Shown here one piece after another: positions 10,818-20,317 of a stretch of 64,000 nucleotides of DNA (position 1 is its first letter; each line of letters begins with the position of its first letter). Position numbers and translations under genes: made by a program. Origin of the DNA: Oceanisphaera arctica (GTDB lineage Bacteria; Pseudomonadota; Gammaproteobacteria; Enterobacterales; Aeromonadaceae); the NCBI RefSeq assembly GCF_002936955.1, contig NZ_MPZM01000013.1:1-64000 (forward strand), in the 5' to 3' direction. The notes beneath the pieces were generated by a model. That model saw only the letters and a program-made list of their open reading frames with translations. It was not told where the DNA came from and made no database searches.

Positions 10818-11783
10818 TCAGACACTCCGAAAATGATCCCAGCTTTGTGATGCCAGCTGATAAGGGCGTCCCTTAGATGTCAGCTCGACGCCCGGCTCAC
10901 CGGCAAGCATACGCCCGACACGGGTAAACTTGACGCCACAGTGTGCCAGGGCGGTTTCGAGCTGCCCCCGGTACAACTCGGGTACGGTAAAGCACAACTC
11001 GTAATCGTCCCCGCCGGTCAATGCCAGCTCCCAGGCCTGCTCCCGCGACACCGTGGCCAGCATGGCGGCACTGAGCGGCAGTTGTTCCAACTCCAGCTGG
11101 GCGCGCATGCCGGAGGCGCGGGCCACATGGGCCAGATCTCCGGCCAGGCCGTCGGACAGATCCAGGGCACTGGTGGCAATGTCGCGCAGTGCCTGTCCCG
11201 CCAGAATGCGCGGATGAGGGTGCTCGAACTTGGTGCGTACAAAGTCCTTGTACTGTTCGGGTACAGTCACCTTGCCCTGTACCTGTTGCAGGCCCAGCGC
11301 CGCATCGCCCAGGGTACCGGTGACATAGATGCCATCTCCCACACGAGCACCGTTGCGCCGCAGCCCCTTGCCTTCCGGCAGAGTCCCGTGCACGGTCACG
11401 GTAATGGACAGTGGACCTCGGGTCATGTCGCCGCCAACCAGCGCCACGTTGTAATATTCCGCCAGCTCGAAGAAGCCGGCGCAAAAGCCCTTTATCCAGC
11501 TTTCGTCGACCTCGGGCAGTGTCAGGGCCAGCGACACCCAGCAGGGGTCGGCGCCCATGGCCGCCAGATCCGAGAGATTCACCGCCAGCGCCTTGTGGCC
11601 CAGGGCCATGGGGTCCATATCGGCAAAAAAGTGCACCCCGCTCACCAGGGTGTCGGTGCTGACCGCCAGCAGAGAATGGGGTGGCACCTGTAACAGGGCA
11701 CAGTCATCCCCCGGGCCCATCAGCACATCCTTGCGGTGACTGGCGACGGTAAAATAGTGTTTTATTATTTCGAATTCATTCAT
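10818..11783 (-). CDS. thiL: Thiamine-monophosphate kinase
   Basis: A 321-residue enzyme that phosphorylates thiamine monophosphate to thiamine diphosphate, the last step of cofactor synthesis. AIRS-like ATP-binding features are visible: MGPGDDCALL near residue 22, GGDMTRGPLS near 117, and ALDLSDGLAGDLAH near 212. It lies between nusB and pgpA in the standard order. A strong hairpin stands just before its start codon. Confidence 0.93.
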   Translation of the reverse strand: MNEFEIIKHYFTVASHRKDVLMGPGDDCALLQVPPHSLLAVSTDTLVSGVHFFADMDPMALGHKALAVNLSDLAAMGADPCWVSLALTLPEVDESWIKGFCAGFFELAEYYNVALVGGDMTRGPLSITVTVHGTLPEGKGLRRNGARVGDGIYVTGTLGDAALGLQQVQGKVTVPEQYKDFVRTKFEHPHPRILAGQALRDIATSALDLSDGLAGDLAHVARASGMRAQLELEQLPLSAAMLATVSREQAWELALTGGDDYELCFTVPELYRGQLETALAHCGVKFTRVGRMLAGEPGVELTSKGRPYQLASQSWDHFRSV

Positions 11784-11790
11784 ATAAATG

Positions 11791-11814
11791 AAAAGCCAGC
11801 GACCGCTGGCTTTT
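11791..11814. terminator. Bidirectional hairpin between nusB and thiL
   Basis: Perfect 11-bp stem AAAAGCCAGCG / CGCTGGCTTTT with a two-base loop. A T-run follows on the plus strand, and TTTTCATTT on the minus strand. It sits inside what is usually one operon, eight bases before the thiL ATG, so it may attenuate or terminate nusB transcription. Confidence 0.6.
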
Positions 11815-11830
11815 TTCCCGTGCTTAATTG

Positions 11831-12241
11831 TTATTTTTTTAACTGCTTGATGACTTTATCGAGCACGCCGTTGACGAACCGGTGGCTTTCATCGGCGGCA
11901 AAGGCCTTGGCCAGTTCGATCGCCTCGTTGATCACCACCCGATAAGGCACATCTTCACGCCGGGTCAGCTCATAGGTGGCCAACCGCAGCACCGCCTTGT
12001 CCACCACATCCAGCTCGGCCAGCGGGCGCGACAGATAAGGTGAAAACACCGCATCCAGCTCTTTGACATGAACCGAGACCCCAAACAGCAGATCGCGGAA
12101 ATAATCCAGATCCACCCCTTTGGTGTCCTGTTCCAGCGCAAACTGCTGGGCAATATCGGCCACGTTATCCTTGGTCATTTGCCATTGGTAGATGGCCTGG
12201 GTAGCGAGACGGCGGGCCTTACGGCGTTCAGACGGTTTCAA
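11831..12241 (-). CDS. nusB: Transcription antitermination factor NusB
   Basis: A 136-residue all-helical RNA-binding protein that, with NusE (S10), binds boxA RNA during rRNA antitermination. The N-terminus [21 protein letters not shown] and the motif [13 protein letters not shown] near residue 103 are typical. The start lies 13 bases after the ribH stop, as in many gammaproteobacteria. Normal length. Confidence 0.95.
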   Translation of the reverse strand: MKPSERRKARRLATQAIYQWQMTKDNVADIAQQFALEQDTKGVDLDYFRDLLFGVSVHVKELDAVFSPYLSRPLAELDVVDKAVLRLATYELTRREDVPYRVVINEAIELAKAFAADESHRFVNGVLDKVIKQLKK

Positions 12242-12254
12242 TGCAGTACTCCTC

Positions 12255-12722
12255 TTAGTCCAGCGCTTGCAGGACGTTAATCATTTCAAGTGCGCTGAGG
12301 GCAGCTTCCGCGCCCTTGTTACCCGCCTTGGTGCCAGCGCGCTCGATGGCTTGTTCTATGTTTTCGGTGGTCAGCACTCCGAAGGCAATCGGCACTTCAA
12401 AGTCCATCATCACGCTGGCCATGCCTTTGCTGTTTTCATTGGCGACCAAGTCGAAGTGGTAGGTACCACCGCGGATCACGCAGCCCAGGGCAACGATGGC
12501 ATCATAGTTACCGCTCTTGGCGAGCTTTTTGCACACCAGCGGCATTTCGATGGCACCCGGTACTCGTACCAGAGTGATGTTGTCATCTTTTACCTGACCC
12601 TGACGCTTGAGCACATCCAGTGCTCCGGCCACCAGGCTGTCGTTGATAAAGCTGTTGAAACGGGCGACGACGATCGCCACCTTGGCCTCGGGAGTGGCCA
12701 TCAGCCCTTCGATTACCTTCAT
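12255..12722 (-). CDS. ribH: 6,7-dimethyl-8-ribityllumazine synthase
   Basis: A 155-residue enzyme of the icosahedral lumazine synthase type. It condenses 5-amino-6-ribitylamino-uracil with 3,4-dihydroxy-2-butanone 4-phosphate, the penultimate riboflavin step. Visible motifs are [26 protein letters not shown] and [15 protein letters not shown] at 12722 gives the conserved MKVIEG start with AGGG six bases upstream; the open frame to 12752 is an unneeded extension. In relatives the gene upstream is ribBA. Here ribBA lies 12.8 kb away and an MscS channel gene takes its place. Confidence 0.94.
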   Translation of the reverse strand: MKVIEGLMATPEAKVAIVVARFNSFINDSLVAGALDVLKRQGQVKDDNITLVRVPGAIEMPLVCKKLAKSGNYDAIVALGCVIRGGTYHFDLVANENSKGMASVMMDFEVPIAFGVLTTENIEQAIERAGTKAGNKGAEAALSALEMINVLQALD

Positions 12723-12831
12723 GGAAATCCCTGTTTGGACAAAAGTGCGCACATTCTAGCACAACCAGAGGGTGACAAAAGCCCAAACACCGGGAGTAAG
12801 TTGACAAAGGCGCCGGCTCGAGAAGCCTCCC

Positions 12832-13812
12832 CTACTCCGCTTTTGGCTGCACGTCTGCGGATGGCTTCTCTGCGGGTAACTGGTCTGCGGGTGGCACCTT
12901 GCGGTCACCCTCGGCAGACCCGGTTTGATCATGGAACAGACATAACCGGGTTTCGCCCGGCATATCGACATCGGCCTGCTCCAGCGTCAGCTTGATGGTT
13001 CTGACTACCGCCGCCCGTATCCGGGTCACGTCGCTCTGCTGGCTGCCAGTCCACCAGCGCACGCGGATGGTTACCCAGCTGGCCGCCAGATCCCAGGGCA
13101 GCGCCTGCACCTCCGGCTCCGACTCCACCCCTTCCAACCTGGTTACGGCGTCTTTTAGCAGCTCACAAGCCTGGTCGATGTCATCTTCATAACCGATGCC
13201 GATGTCGTACTGACTGCGCCGATACTCGTAGGCGGTTTTCACCAGCACCGCATTGGTATAGATATCGCTGTTGGGGATCACGATGCGACGGCCGTCGTGG
13301 GTCTTGATGATGGTGGCCCGGGTTTCGATGCGCTCGACCGTACCTTCATGGCCGTTAACCTCGATCTGGTCCTTGACGTTGAAGGGCTGCCGCAACAGGA
13401 TCAACAGGCCCGCCAGCCAGTTTTGCAATATGTCCTTGAAGGCAAAACCGATGGCCACCGAGCTGACCCCCAGGCCGGCAATCAGATCGCCCGGTTTCAG
13501 GCTGGGGATGACGATGGTGGCGGCCAGCAGAAAGCCCAGCAGTACCAAGGCCCACTTTACGAAGCCGCCCAGCACCTCACCCAGGTTTTCCCGCCCCCGA
13601 CTGTGGCTCTGGCGCAGGATCAGGCGACGAGTCAACACGCCGATACCATAAAACGCCACCAGCACCACCAGGGCCAGCAAGATGTTCGGCAGCAGGCGAA
13701 TGCCGCCATCCACCCAGCTGTCGAGGCGTTCCAGTATCACCCCAGGGTCAACATCGATTTGTTGCGGCACATCCTGCGACTGAGCTTTCCCCGACTCGGT
13801 ATGTTCTGCCAT
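12832..13812 (-). CDS. Small-conductance mechanosensitive channel, MscS family
   Basis: A 326-residue inner-membrane channel that opens under membrane tension to release solutes. Two hydrophobic helices lie at about residues 38-60 and 78-98. The pore helix is rich in Gly/Ala (GLGVSSVAIGFAFKDILQNWLAG, residues about 113-135). A cytoplasmic beta domain (DQIEVNGHEGTVERIETRATII) and alpha/beta vestibule follow. The C-terminal 45 residues are a charged, Pro-rich tail unlike E. coli MscS. ATG at 13812 has AGGAG six bases ahead. It is same-strand with ribH, 110 bases upstream of it, but no functional link to riboflavin is evident. Confidence 0.88.
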   Translation of the reverse strand: MAEHTESGKAQSQDVPQQIDVDPGVILERLDSWVDGGIRLLPNILLALVVLVAFYGIGVLTRRLILRQSHSRGRENLGEVLGGFVKWALVLLGFLLAATIVIPSLKPGDLIAGLGVSSVAIGFAFKDILQNWLAGLLILLRQPFNVKDQIEVNGHEGTVERIETRATIIKTHDGRRIVIPNSDIYTNAVLVKTAYEYRRSQYDIGIGYEDDIDQACELLKDAVTRLEGVESEPEVQALPWDLAASWVTIRVRWWTGSQQSDVTRIRAAVVRTIKLTLEQADVDMPGETRLCLFHDQTGSAEGDRKVPPADQLPAEKPSADVQPKAE

Positions 13813-14128
13813 GCTGCTCTCCTGTTTGCCAGCCTGGTAGTCCCCCAACGGGGCATATCATGGCCGGACGTTGGCATTGATATTAAAAGCTTATGTACCA
13901 GCAAACTACTTCGCCACAGAATACGGCGACAAGACTCATGGCTGATACGGGGATAGGATGGATTTGGCAAGCGATGAAAATGTAAGTGAGCCCCATGTGA
14001 ATCTAACTGGTATTATGGTAATATTGAACCAGATCAACTTGATTGCCTACATCATCTATAGATTCGCCCATTGTTTTTTTTAACAGACTCTTGCTTCAAG
14101 GCTTGATAGCCAGAGCCCCCATTTGAAT

Positions 14129-14213
14129 AAACGGCAAACTCGTCGAAAGACAAGGACGCAAAGCTTCCAGCCTAAGGGTCGAACGACCTAGGGTAGTGGG
14201 GCCACCTGATGGA
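14129..14213 (+). ncRNA. Cyclic di-GMP-I riboswitch (GEMM-I), copy 1
   Basis: The conserved GEMM-I words occur in order and at the right spacing: GGCAAAC, CGAAAG tetraloop arm, GGACGCAAAGC, AGCCTAA, a short hairpin GGTC/GACC, GGTAGTGGGG, and CACCTGATGG. This closely follows the Vibrio Vc2 aptamer from memory. It ends only about six bases before the ATG at 14220, so the aptamer's 3' strand includes the only Shine-Dalgarno-like GGA. Control is therefore probably translational. The downstream gene makes or breaks c-di-GMP, giving a feedback loop. Confidence 0.88.
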
Positions 14214-14219
14214 TACAGA

Positions 14220-17200
14220 ATGAATCTTCGTAACAAAACCCTGCTGGTCATTTCATTGACCGTGCTGAGCTGCCTGCTGGGCCTCTACCTGATCGCCCGC
14301 CTGATCCTGCTTGCCAGTTTCGAGCAAATCGAACACAGAAAAATTCAACTCCAGACTGAGCAGGTCAAAGCACTGTTGGCCCATGAAGCCGAAGATCTGA
14401 GTCTGGTGTCCGCCACCTTGAAACACATACTGGCAACCAATAGTCAACTGTTGGCTCGGGCTGCGACCTCAATCCTCCCCCAATACATTGCCAGGAATCC
14501 CGACATCGACCTGATCGCCATCATCGACGACCAGTCGGGAGATATCGAGCTGGCACAAACCTCCTTTTTAAATGAACGGCAGGGGGCCGGCATCGAGACA
14601 TGGCGGCCAACCCTTCAACAACTGCCTGATGGCGTTCAGGGGCTGCTCATGGTCAAGCACCAGCCCTGGCTGGTCACCAGCAACCACATGCCGACCCTGA
14701 ACGGACATAAACGACTGCTGTTGGCGCGACTTATCGACACGGCCGAACTGGACAAGATAAACGCCGCTGTCGGCAGCAAGGTACAAGTGACGGCGGAAAC
14801 GAACAAGCAGACCTCTGTTTCATGGCCTTCCCGGGATCTCATCCGCTCAAGCATCCCCCTCGAGGATGCCCTGGGCCAGCCGACGCTGAGCCTGACTTTG
14901 CAGAACGAGACCGAGATCCTCGCCAGCGGCCGGCAGAGCGTCGGGCTGTTCCTCGTTGCGGCAACCATTTCCGGCTTGATATTGCTGGTTATCGGCCTGC
15001 TGCTGCAGGAAACGTTGTTGTTCAGGCGCCTGCTGGTACTGATAAAGGAGCTGAGAAACATCGGTCAAACGGATATCACCGGCCAGCGCGTCACTGTCAT
15101 CGGCAAGGACGAGCTGTCAGAGCTGGCCCAGGCAATCAACCAGGGGCTTGAAAACCTGGAAAACAGCCACCGGCTGGTACGGGAAAACGAGCAACAACTC
15201 GATGAACTGGTCGAGGCCATTCCGGATCTGGTGTGTTTCAAGGATGCACAAGGCCGCTGGCGCCGGATCAATCACAATGGCTTGCATCTGATTGGGTTGG
15301 ATAAAAACGAGGTGATCGGTAAGACCAACGAAGAGGTCGCCAATCATAACCATCGTCATAGTGCTGGCAACAGCCTTGCCCTCGCCCTGCAAGAAAGCTC
15401 AAGCAAAGACCCTGACATCAAGGCCAGTGGCATTCAAACCCGGTTTGAAATAGAAGTCGACTTCGGTCAGGGCAATCGCTGGCTGGATATGATCAAGACC
15501 CCCCTGTTCGATACCGACAGCGGTGAATACAAAGGCATGGTCGTGCTGGGCCGCGACATCACCGACAGCAAGCTCTACCAGGAGGCCAAGCTGTTCAAGC
15601 AGGTATTTATGGGCAGCTCCGAAGGCATCATGATCACAGATCCAAACTCGGTCATTTTAATGGTCAACACCGCCTTCACCCGCATCACCGGCTATCCACC
15701 GGAAGAATGCCTCGGCCATACTCCGGCCCTGCTCCAATCCGGGGTGCACAACAAAGCCTTCTACGGAAAACTGTGGCAATCGGTACGAGGACAGGGCTTC
15801 TGGGAGGGAGAGGTCTGGAACCGGAATCGCGACGGCACAGTCTACGCTCAGCGGCTCACCATTGATGCGGTTCGCGACCAGGGCGGGCGTATCATTAACT
15901 ATATCGCCATCCTCAATGATATCAGCGAGAGCAAGGCCGCCGAAGCCATCATAGAGCGGCAGGCCAGCTACGATAGTCTCACCGGGCTACCCAACCGTAA
16001 TCTGTTGCAAGACCGGCTGGAACAGGAGATGGCCGGCACTCGGCGCCACGACACGCAGATGGCGGTGGTATTTATCGATCTGGACAAGTTCAAGGCCGTC
16101 AACGACTCATTAGGCCACGATCATGGAGATTTGCTGCTCAAGTCGGTGACCGAACGGCTGCAAGCCTGCGTGCGCCAGACCGATACGGTGGCTCGCCTGA
16201 GTGGTGACGAGTTCGTGCTGATACTGACCAATCTGACTCAGGGAAGTGACTCCAACCGCGTCTGCGAGCAGGTGTTGGCACAACTCAATATGCCCTTTCA
16301 ACTGAATGCCCATAAGGTACATATCTCCGGCAGCCTGGGCATCGCCCTCTACCCCGGGGATGCGGACAGCCCGGAGGCGCTGCTGAAACGGGCCGATACC
16401 GCCATGTATCGCGCCAAAAAGCGAGGTCGTTCTCAATATTGCTACTTCGCCCTCGAGATGGAAGAGCAGGCCCAGTCCCGGGCGATGCTCGAAAGGGATC
16501 TAAGGGCGGCACTGCATTTGCAGCAGTTCACCCTGCATTATCAGCCGGTGGTGGATCTGGCCAGTGGCACCATATGCGGCGTCGAGGCTTTGCTGCGCTG
16601 GCAGCATCCCGAGCGAGGATTTATCTCTCCCGCCACCTTTATTCCCTTCGCCGAACAAAACGGGCTGATCCGAGAGCTGGGTGAGTGGGTGCTATGGCAG
16701 GCATGCCGCGATATTGCCGATGTACGCCGGCGCTTCCCTCACCTCGGCTACGTGGCGGTCAACGTCTCGGCCCGCCAGTGGCGGCTGCAGGATATGAGTG
16801 CTTTGGTGGGTCAGGTGCTGAACAGCACAGGCCTGCCGGCTCAGCAGCTGGTACTGGAGATCACCGAACAGAGCTTCATCGACGATCTCGCCTTTGTCAG
16901 CCGGGAACTGCGCTCCCTGCAGTTAATGGACGTGCGGGTGCTGCTTGATGACTTCGGCACCGGTTATTCGTCGCTCAGTTACCTCAAGCGGCTGCCGGTT
17001 CATGGCCTTAAGATAGACCGCAGCTTTATTCACGATGTTACCGAGCATCCGGAGGGAGCGGCTCTGGTACGAGCCACACTGGCGATTGCCGACAGCATGA
17101 AGCTGGCGGTGGTTGCCGAGGGAGTCGAGACTTCTCAGCAGCGTGACTGGTTGCTGGGTGAAGACGTACGTCACGCCCAGGGCTACTTGTACGCACGCCC

Positions 17201-17291
17201 CATGCCGCTGGATGAGCTGCTTGCTTTGCTTGAAGCCACCCATGGCAGGCTGACAATAACGGAACAGCCTCTGCAAGTAGTCAGCGGATAA
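14220..17291 (+). CDS. Membrane PAS-PAS-GGDEF-EAL c-di-GMP enzyme
   Basis: A 1023-residue sensor. TM1 spans about residues 7-28, a periplasmic sensing domain 30-240, TM2 about 243-264, then HAMP to about 315. PAS domains cover about 320-440 and 450-570, GGDEF about 590-745 and EAL about 760-1005. The GGDEF signature reads SGDEF (661-665), with an I-site RQTD five residues before it. The EAL domain keeps E789 of EALLRW, plus DDFGTGYSS and LKIDRSFI, so phosphodiesterase activity is likely; cyclase activity is possible but uncertain. ATG at 14220 lies just behind the riboswitch; the longer GTG frame from 14196 begins inside the aptamer and is rejected. Monocistronic. Confidence 0.92.
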   Translation: MNLRNKTLLVISLTVLSCLLGLYLIARLILLASFEQIEHRKIQLQTEQVKALLAHEAEDLSLVSATLKHILATNSQLLARAATSILPQYIARNPDIDLIAIIDDQSGDIELAQTSFLNERQGAGIETWRPTLQQLPDGVQGLLMVKHQPWLVTSNHMPTLNGHKRLLLARLIDTAELDKINAAVGSKVQVTAETNKQTSVSWPSRDLIRSSIPLEDALGQPTLSLTLQNETEILASGRQSVGLFLVAATISGLILLVIGLLLQETLLFRRLLVLIKELRNIGQTDITGQRVTVIGKDELSELAQAINQGLENLENSHRLVRENEQQLDELVEAIPDLVCFKDAQGRWRRINHNGLHLIGLDKNEVIGKTNEEVANHNHRHSAGNSLALALQESSSKDPDIKASGIQTRFEIEVDFGQGNRWLDMIKTPLFDTDSGEYKGMVVLGRDITDSKLYQEAKLFKQVFMGSSEGIMITDPNSVILMVNTAFTRITGYPPEECLGHTPALLQSGVHNKAFYGKLWQSVRGQGFWEGEVWNRNRDGTVYAQRLTIDAVRDQGGRIINYIAILNDISESKAAEAIIERQASYDSLTGLPNRNLLQDRLEQEMAGTRRHDTQMAVVFIDLDKFKAVNDSLGHDHGDLLLKSVTERLQACVRQTDTVARLSGDEFVLILTNLTQGSDSNRVCEQVLAQLNMPFQLNAHKVHISGSLGIALYPGDADSPEALLKRADTAMYRAKKRGRSQYCYFALEMEEQAQSRAMLERDLRAALHLQQFTLHYQPVVDLASGTICGVEALLRWQHPERGFISPATFIPFAEQNGLIRELGEWVLWQACRDIADVRRRFPHLGYVAVNVSARQWRLQDMSALVGQVLNSTGLPAQQLVLEITEQSFIDDLAFVSRELRSLQLMDVRVLLDDFGTGYSSLSYLKRLPVHGLKIDRSFIHDVTEHPEGAALVRATLAIADSMKLAVVAEGVETSQQRDWLLGEDVRHAQGYLYARPMPLDELLALLEATHGRLTITEQPLQVVSG

Positions 17292-17478
17292 CCCGGACCA
17301 GCCTATTAGTGTCGGCAGCATCACAGGACCAGACGGCTCTGTGTGCAAATAAAGTGAAATAGCATAAAGTAGGGCTGCTGCCGGCCGTGTCCATCATTCC
17401 TGCTATGGAACCGCGCACTTCATCTTGTATACCGGCCTGTCTTATCCGCTTTGTACCAGAACATGACGAGGGCTATTT

Positions 17479-18381
17479 ATGCTGCCAGAACGGCGCGGCG
17501 ATCTGTTTATATTAAGCGCGACTCTGCTGGCGTCTGCCGGCTGGCTGTTTTCCAAGGAGGCGATCGCCGGCCTGCCCCCCGCCGGTTTTGTGGGCTGGCG
17601 CTTTCTGCTGGCGGCCCTGCTGCTGCTGCCGTTCTGCTATCGCCAGTTGCGCCAGACTTCTGCCGGGCTGCTGCTCAAGGCCGCCGCCATCGGCCTGGTG
17701 ATGACCCTGAACCTGATCTTCTGGATTCAGGCCATTTCCCACAGCGAGGGCATAGGAGAAGGCGCCTTTATCATGAGTCTGTCGATGCTGATGGTGCCGC
17801 CCCTGGCCTGGCTGATCTTCAGGGAGCGACCGAGCCGGCAATTCTGGCTGGCTTTGCCCATCGCCATCACCGGCCTGTTTCTGCTGACCATGGGCTCGGG
17901 CCTGAGCTTGTCGCTCAGCCAGCTGTTGTTCCTGCTGGCATCCCTGTCGCTGGCAATGTATTTCAATCTGAACAGCCGTTTTGCCCGACGCATAGATCCC
18001 ATGGCGCTCACCTGTATTCAGCTGGCGGTCACCGGCGTCATGCATCTTGTTTATTCCGGTCTGTTCGAACACTGGCCCGATGTCATCGAGCCCGAGATCT
18101 GGGGCTGGTTTGCCGCCAGCGTCCTGCTGGCCACCTCGCTGCGTTTTGTCTGCCAGAGTACCGGGCAAAAATACAGCAACGTGGCCAATGCCGCCCTGAT
18201 CATGATGCTGGAGCCGATATGGACAGTGCTGATCAGCGTGTTCTGGTATCACGAGCCGATGCCGATAGAGAAAGTGTTCGGTTGTATGCTGATCCTGCTG
18301 GCGTTGCTCAGCTATCGCAGTCGCAACCTGCTGGCCTGGTATCGCAGCCGCCAGGCACTGAATGTGGGTGGTAAGAGATAA
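17479..18381 (+). CDS. EamA/DMT-superfamily exporter
   Basis: A 300-residue protein with ten predicted membrane helices in two EamA repeats, as in drug/metabolite transporters of the RhaT/YdcZ type. Early helices read LLASAGWLFSKEAIAGLPP and VGWRFLLAALLLLPF. The second repeat contains MLEPIWTVLISVFWYHEPM, a typical EamA feature. GAGGG six bases before ATG 17479 supports the start. Substrate unknown; such proteins often export amino acids or metabolites. It ends four bases before a perfect palindrome. Confidence 0.85.
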   Translation: MLPERRGDLFILSATLLASAGWLFSKEAIAGLPPAGFVGWRFLLAALLLLPFCYRQLRQTSAGLLLKAAAIGLVMTLNLIFWIQAISHSEGIGEGAFIMSLSMLMVPPLAWLIFRERPSRQFWLALPIAITGLFLLTMGSGLSLSLSQLLFLLASLSLAMYFNLNSRFARRIDPMALTCIQLAVTGVMHLVYSGLFEHWPDVIEPEIWGWFAASVLLATSLRFVCQSTGQKYSNVANAALIMMLEPIWTVLISVFWYHEPMPIEKVFGCMLILLALLSYRSRNLLAWYRSRQALNVGGKR

Positions 18382-18384
18382 GCG

Positions 18385-18427
18385 AAGTTGGTATCAATCA
18401 GATAAAATATCTGATTGATACCAACTT
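18385..18427. repeat. Perfect 19-bp inverted repeat
   Basis: AAGTTGGTATCAATCAGAT and its exact reverse complement are separated by AAAAT. No T-tract follows, so it is a poor terminator. The GATACCAACTT half forms the left terminus of element copy B; the other half may be a remnant end of a second copy. Confidence 0.7.
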
Positions 18428-18910
18428 GAATAAACATCTGATCATTTTTAAACCCAAGCTCAGAGGCAACACAGCCGCCTCCCACGACACGCCACTGGTA
18501 AATGACACTCACCGTTGCAGCCTACTGCGAACATTCACTGGATGTTCGGTCAGGCGGCAACCGTTCGTCACGGCGAGACAAGCTCGCCCCCTGAGGGTTC
18601 GGAAATGCTGTCTGACCGCCAGGGATGGCGGGAATGCCGAAATTGCAGGAGCATTTTTCGGCCATGGCATTTCACGGTCGTGGTAGTCGATCTCTGTTGC
18701 CTCTTCTTGGGCACCGAGTTGCCTGTAGACGACGCCAACAGGCAACTCCCTGGCGTCAGGGAGGATAGAGGGATCTGCTCCGCCGACCATCACGTGACAG
18801 GGACGTCATGTGCAGAGCGTCACATGGATGTGCTTGAAGCGAGTCGTCGGAGCGGGCCCTTTGTCCGACCTTTACACAGAAATAAAATAGATCATTTGTT
18901 TAATGGGACT
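18417..18910 (+). repeat. Dispersed intergenic element, copy B
   Basis: About 490 bases collinear with the reverse complement of copy A from TCAGAGGCAACACAGCC to TCCGACCTTTACA. The right terminus is degenerate (TTTAATGGGACTTGTG), unlike the clean TTTGGTAT ends of copies A and D. It contains a nine-base-pair stem GTTGCCTGT/ACAGGCAAC at about 18718-18745. It separates the EamA gene from the convergent YedI gene. Confidence 0.78.
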
Positions 18911-18956
18911 TGTGTCGCTTTTTACCGGGCAGCAGTTCAGCCTCAAGTCGCCAGAA

Positions 18957-19871
18957 TCAGGTGCCCTTCAACCGGCAGACGCCGTTCACCAGCAGCAGTA
19001 CCAGACTCCCTGCCAGAATGCCGACGATGCCGTTCAACAGCATCGGTGCCAGCCAGTTAAGCCCGCCGCCCAATAACGGCAGCCCCTGGCTCCAGTCATG
19101 GATCAGAGTCTCGGCTCCGGGTATGCCGTGCACCAGAATGCCGCCGCCCACCAGAAACATGGCGGCGGTGCCCACCACCGACAAGCCTTTCATCAGATAG
19201 GGGCAGGCCGACAGCAAGGCCTGGCCCAAAATCTGCGCCAGGCCGGTTTTCTTGCTCAGGTAGAGGCCGAGATCGTCCAGTTTGACGATGCCCGCCACCA
19301 GGCCGTAAACGCCGACGGTCATCAGCACGGCGATGCCCGCCAGCACGGCCACCTGCTGGCCGAAACCGGCGCCAGCCACAGTGCCCAGGGTGATGACGAT
19401 GATTTCGGCCGACAGAATAAAATCGGTGCGGATTGCACCCTTTATCTTGTCCCGCTCCAGCGTCACCAGATCCACCGACTCGGGCTTTTCCGCTTGCTGG
19501 ATCCCGGCCAGATGACGGTGTTCGTTACTCGCCTTGTGCTGAAAAGAGTGCACCAGCTTTTCCACGCCCTCGAAGCAGAGAAAGGCGCCGCCCAGCATCA
19601 GTAAGGGAATAATGGCCCAGGGTGCCAGGGCGCTGATCAACAGCGCCGCCGGCACCAGAATCAGCTTGTTGCGCATAGACCCCTTGGCCACCGCCCACAC
19701 CACAGGAATTTCTCGCTCGGCCCGCACCCCGGAAACCTGCTGGGCGTTGAGCGCCAGATCGTCCCCCAGCACGCCCGCGGTTTTCTTGGCCGCCACCTTG
19801 GTCATCAGCGACACGTCGTCCAGCAAGGTGGCGATATCATCAAGCAGGCTCAACAAACTGGCACCGGCCAT
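18957..19871 (-). CDS. yedI: YedI/DUF808 family inner-membrane protein
   Basis: A 304-residue protein. The hydrophilic N-terminus ([20 protein letters not shown], then [19 protein letters not shown]) is diagnostic of the DUF808/YedI family. About seven membrane helices follow. The family is widespread but biochemically uncharacterised. Length is as usual for the family. It is the distal member of a run of same-strand genes with HopJ, the esterase and HutD, though 44-55 base gaps leave co-transcription unproved. Confidence 0.88.
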   Translation of the reverse strand: MAGASLLSLLDDIATLLDDVSLMTKVAAKKTAGVLGDDLALNAQQVSGVRAEREIPVVWAVAKGSMRNKLILVPAALLISALAPWAIIPLLMLGGAFLCFEGVEKLVHSFQHKASNEHRHLAGIQQAEKPESVDLVTLERDKIKGAIRTDFILSAEIIVITLGTVAGAGFGQQVAVLAGIAVLMTVGVYGLVAGIVKLDDLGLYLSKKTGLAQILGQALLSACPYLMKGLSVVGTAAMFLVGGGILVHGIPGAETLIHDWSQGLPLLGGGLNWLAPMLLNGIVGILAGSLVLLLVNGVCRLKGT

Positions 19872-19915
19872 GGCAGTATCCTTTCTGTGGTGATCGAGAG
19901 TTGATCGGGCGTTAA

Positions 19916-20263
19916 TCAGGCTTTGGGCGTTAACGGCTGACCGGCAAACTCGATGCCATCCCAGCCATTATTAATGAAGTTACGGATATTCTGATGATCC
20001 TGTCCCGCCGGGTTGCCCAGCACATCGTCCCGATAGAAGGCGCCGAAGCATGCCAGGGTCTGCTGCTGGTTGAAGCCCTGCAGTCTGGCAAAGGCGAACA
20101 GCTTGCAGGAGCCGTTGTTCTGCCCGGCTTCATTGTGTACCTCACCGTTGGTAAAGGCGGTGGGGGTAAAGTCGTAAAGGCCCTCGATTACCGCCATGGT
20201 GTCGGCAAATGCGATGGTCTCGGGGTGGTTGTGCAGTTGCTGCTGCAGTTCGTTCAGGTTCAT
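19916..20263 (-). CDS. HopJ-type family protein
   Basis: A 115-residue protein with the HopJ family sequence: [35 protein letters not shown] and [17 protein letters not shown]. The family was named after a Pseudomonas syringae candidate effector, but close homologues occur widely in free-living gammaproteobacteria. No type III secretion genes are nearby, so a housekeeping role is more likely; function unknown. No signal peptide. Confidence 0.87.
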   Translation of the reverse strand: MNLNELQQQLHNHPETIAFADTMAVIEGLYDFTPTAFTNGEVHNEAGQNNGSCKLFAFARLQGFNQQQTLACFGAFYRDDVLGNPAGQDHQNIRNFINNGWDGIEFAGQPLTPKA

Positions 20264-20317
20264 CTTCTTTCCTTGATAGTATGTTTTAAAATTAACTCGG
20301 GGAGCGCATTTCGGCCA

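Noticed and set aside
18509-19060. Overlapping frames on both strands in copy B, one running into the yedI 3' end
   Set aside because: Same reasoning as for copy A. The plus frame also overlaps the well-supported yedI gene in antisense.
19916-20263. Type III secreted effector
   Set aside because: HopJ-family membership alone does not show secretion. No type III genes are nearby and homologues are common in non-pathogens.
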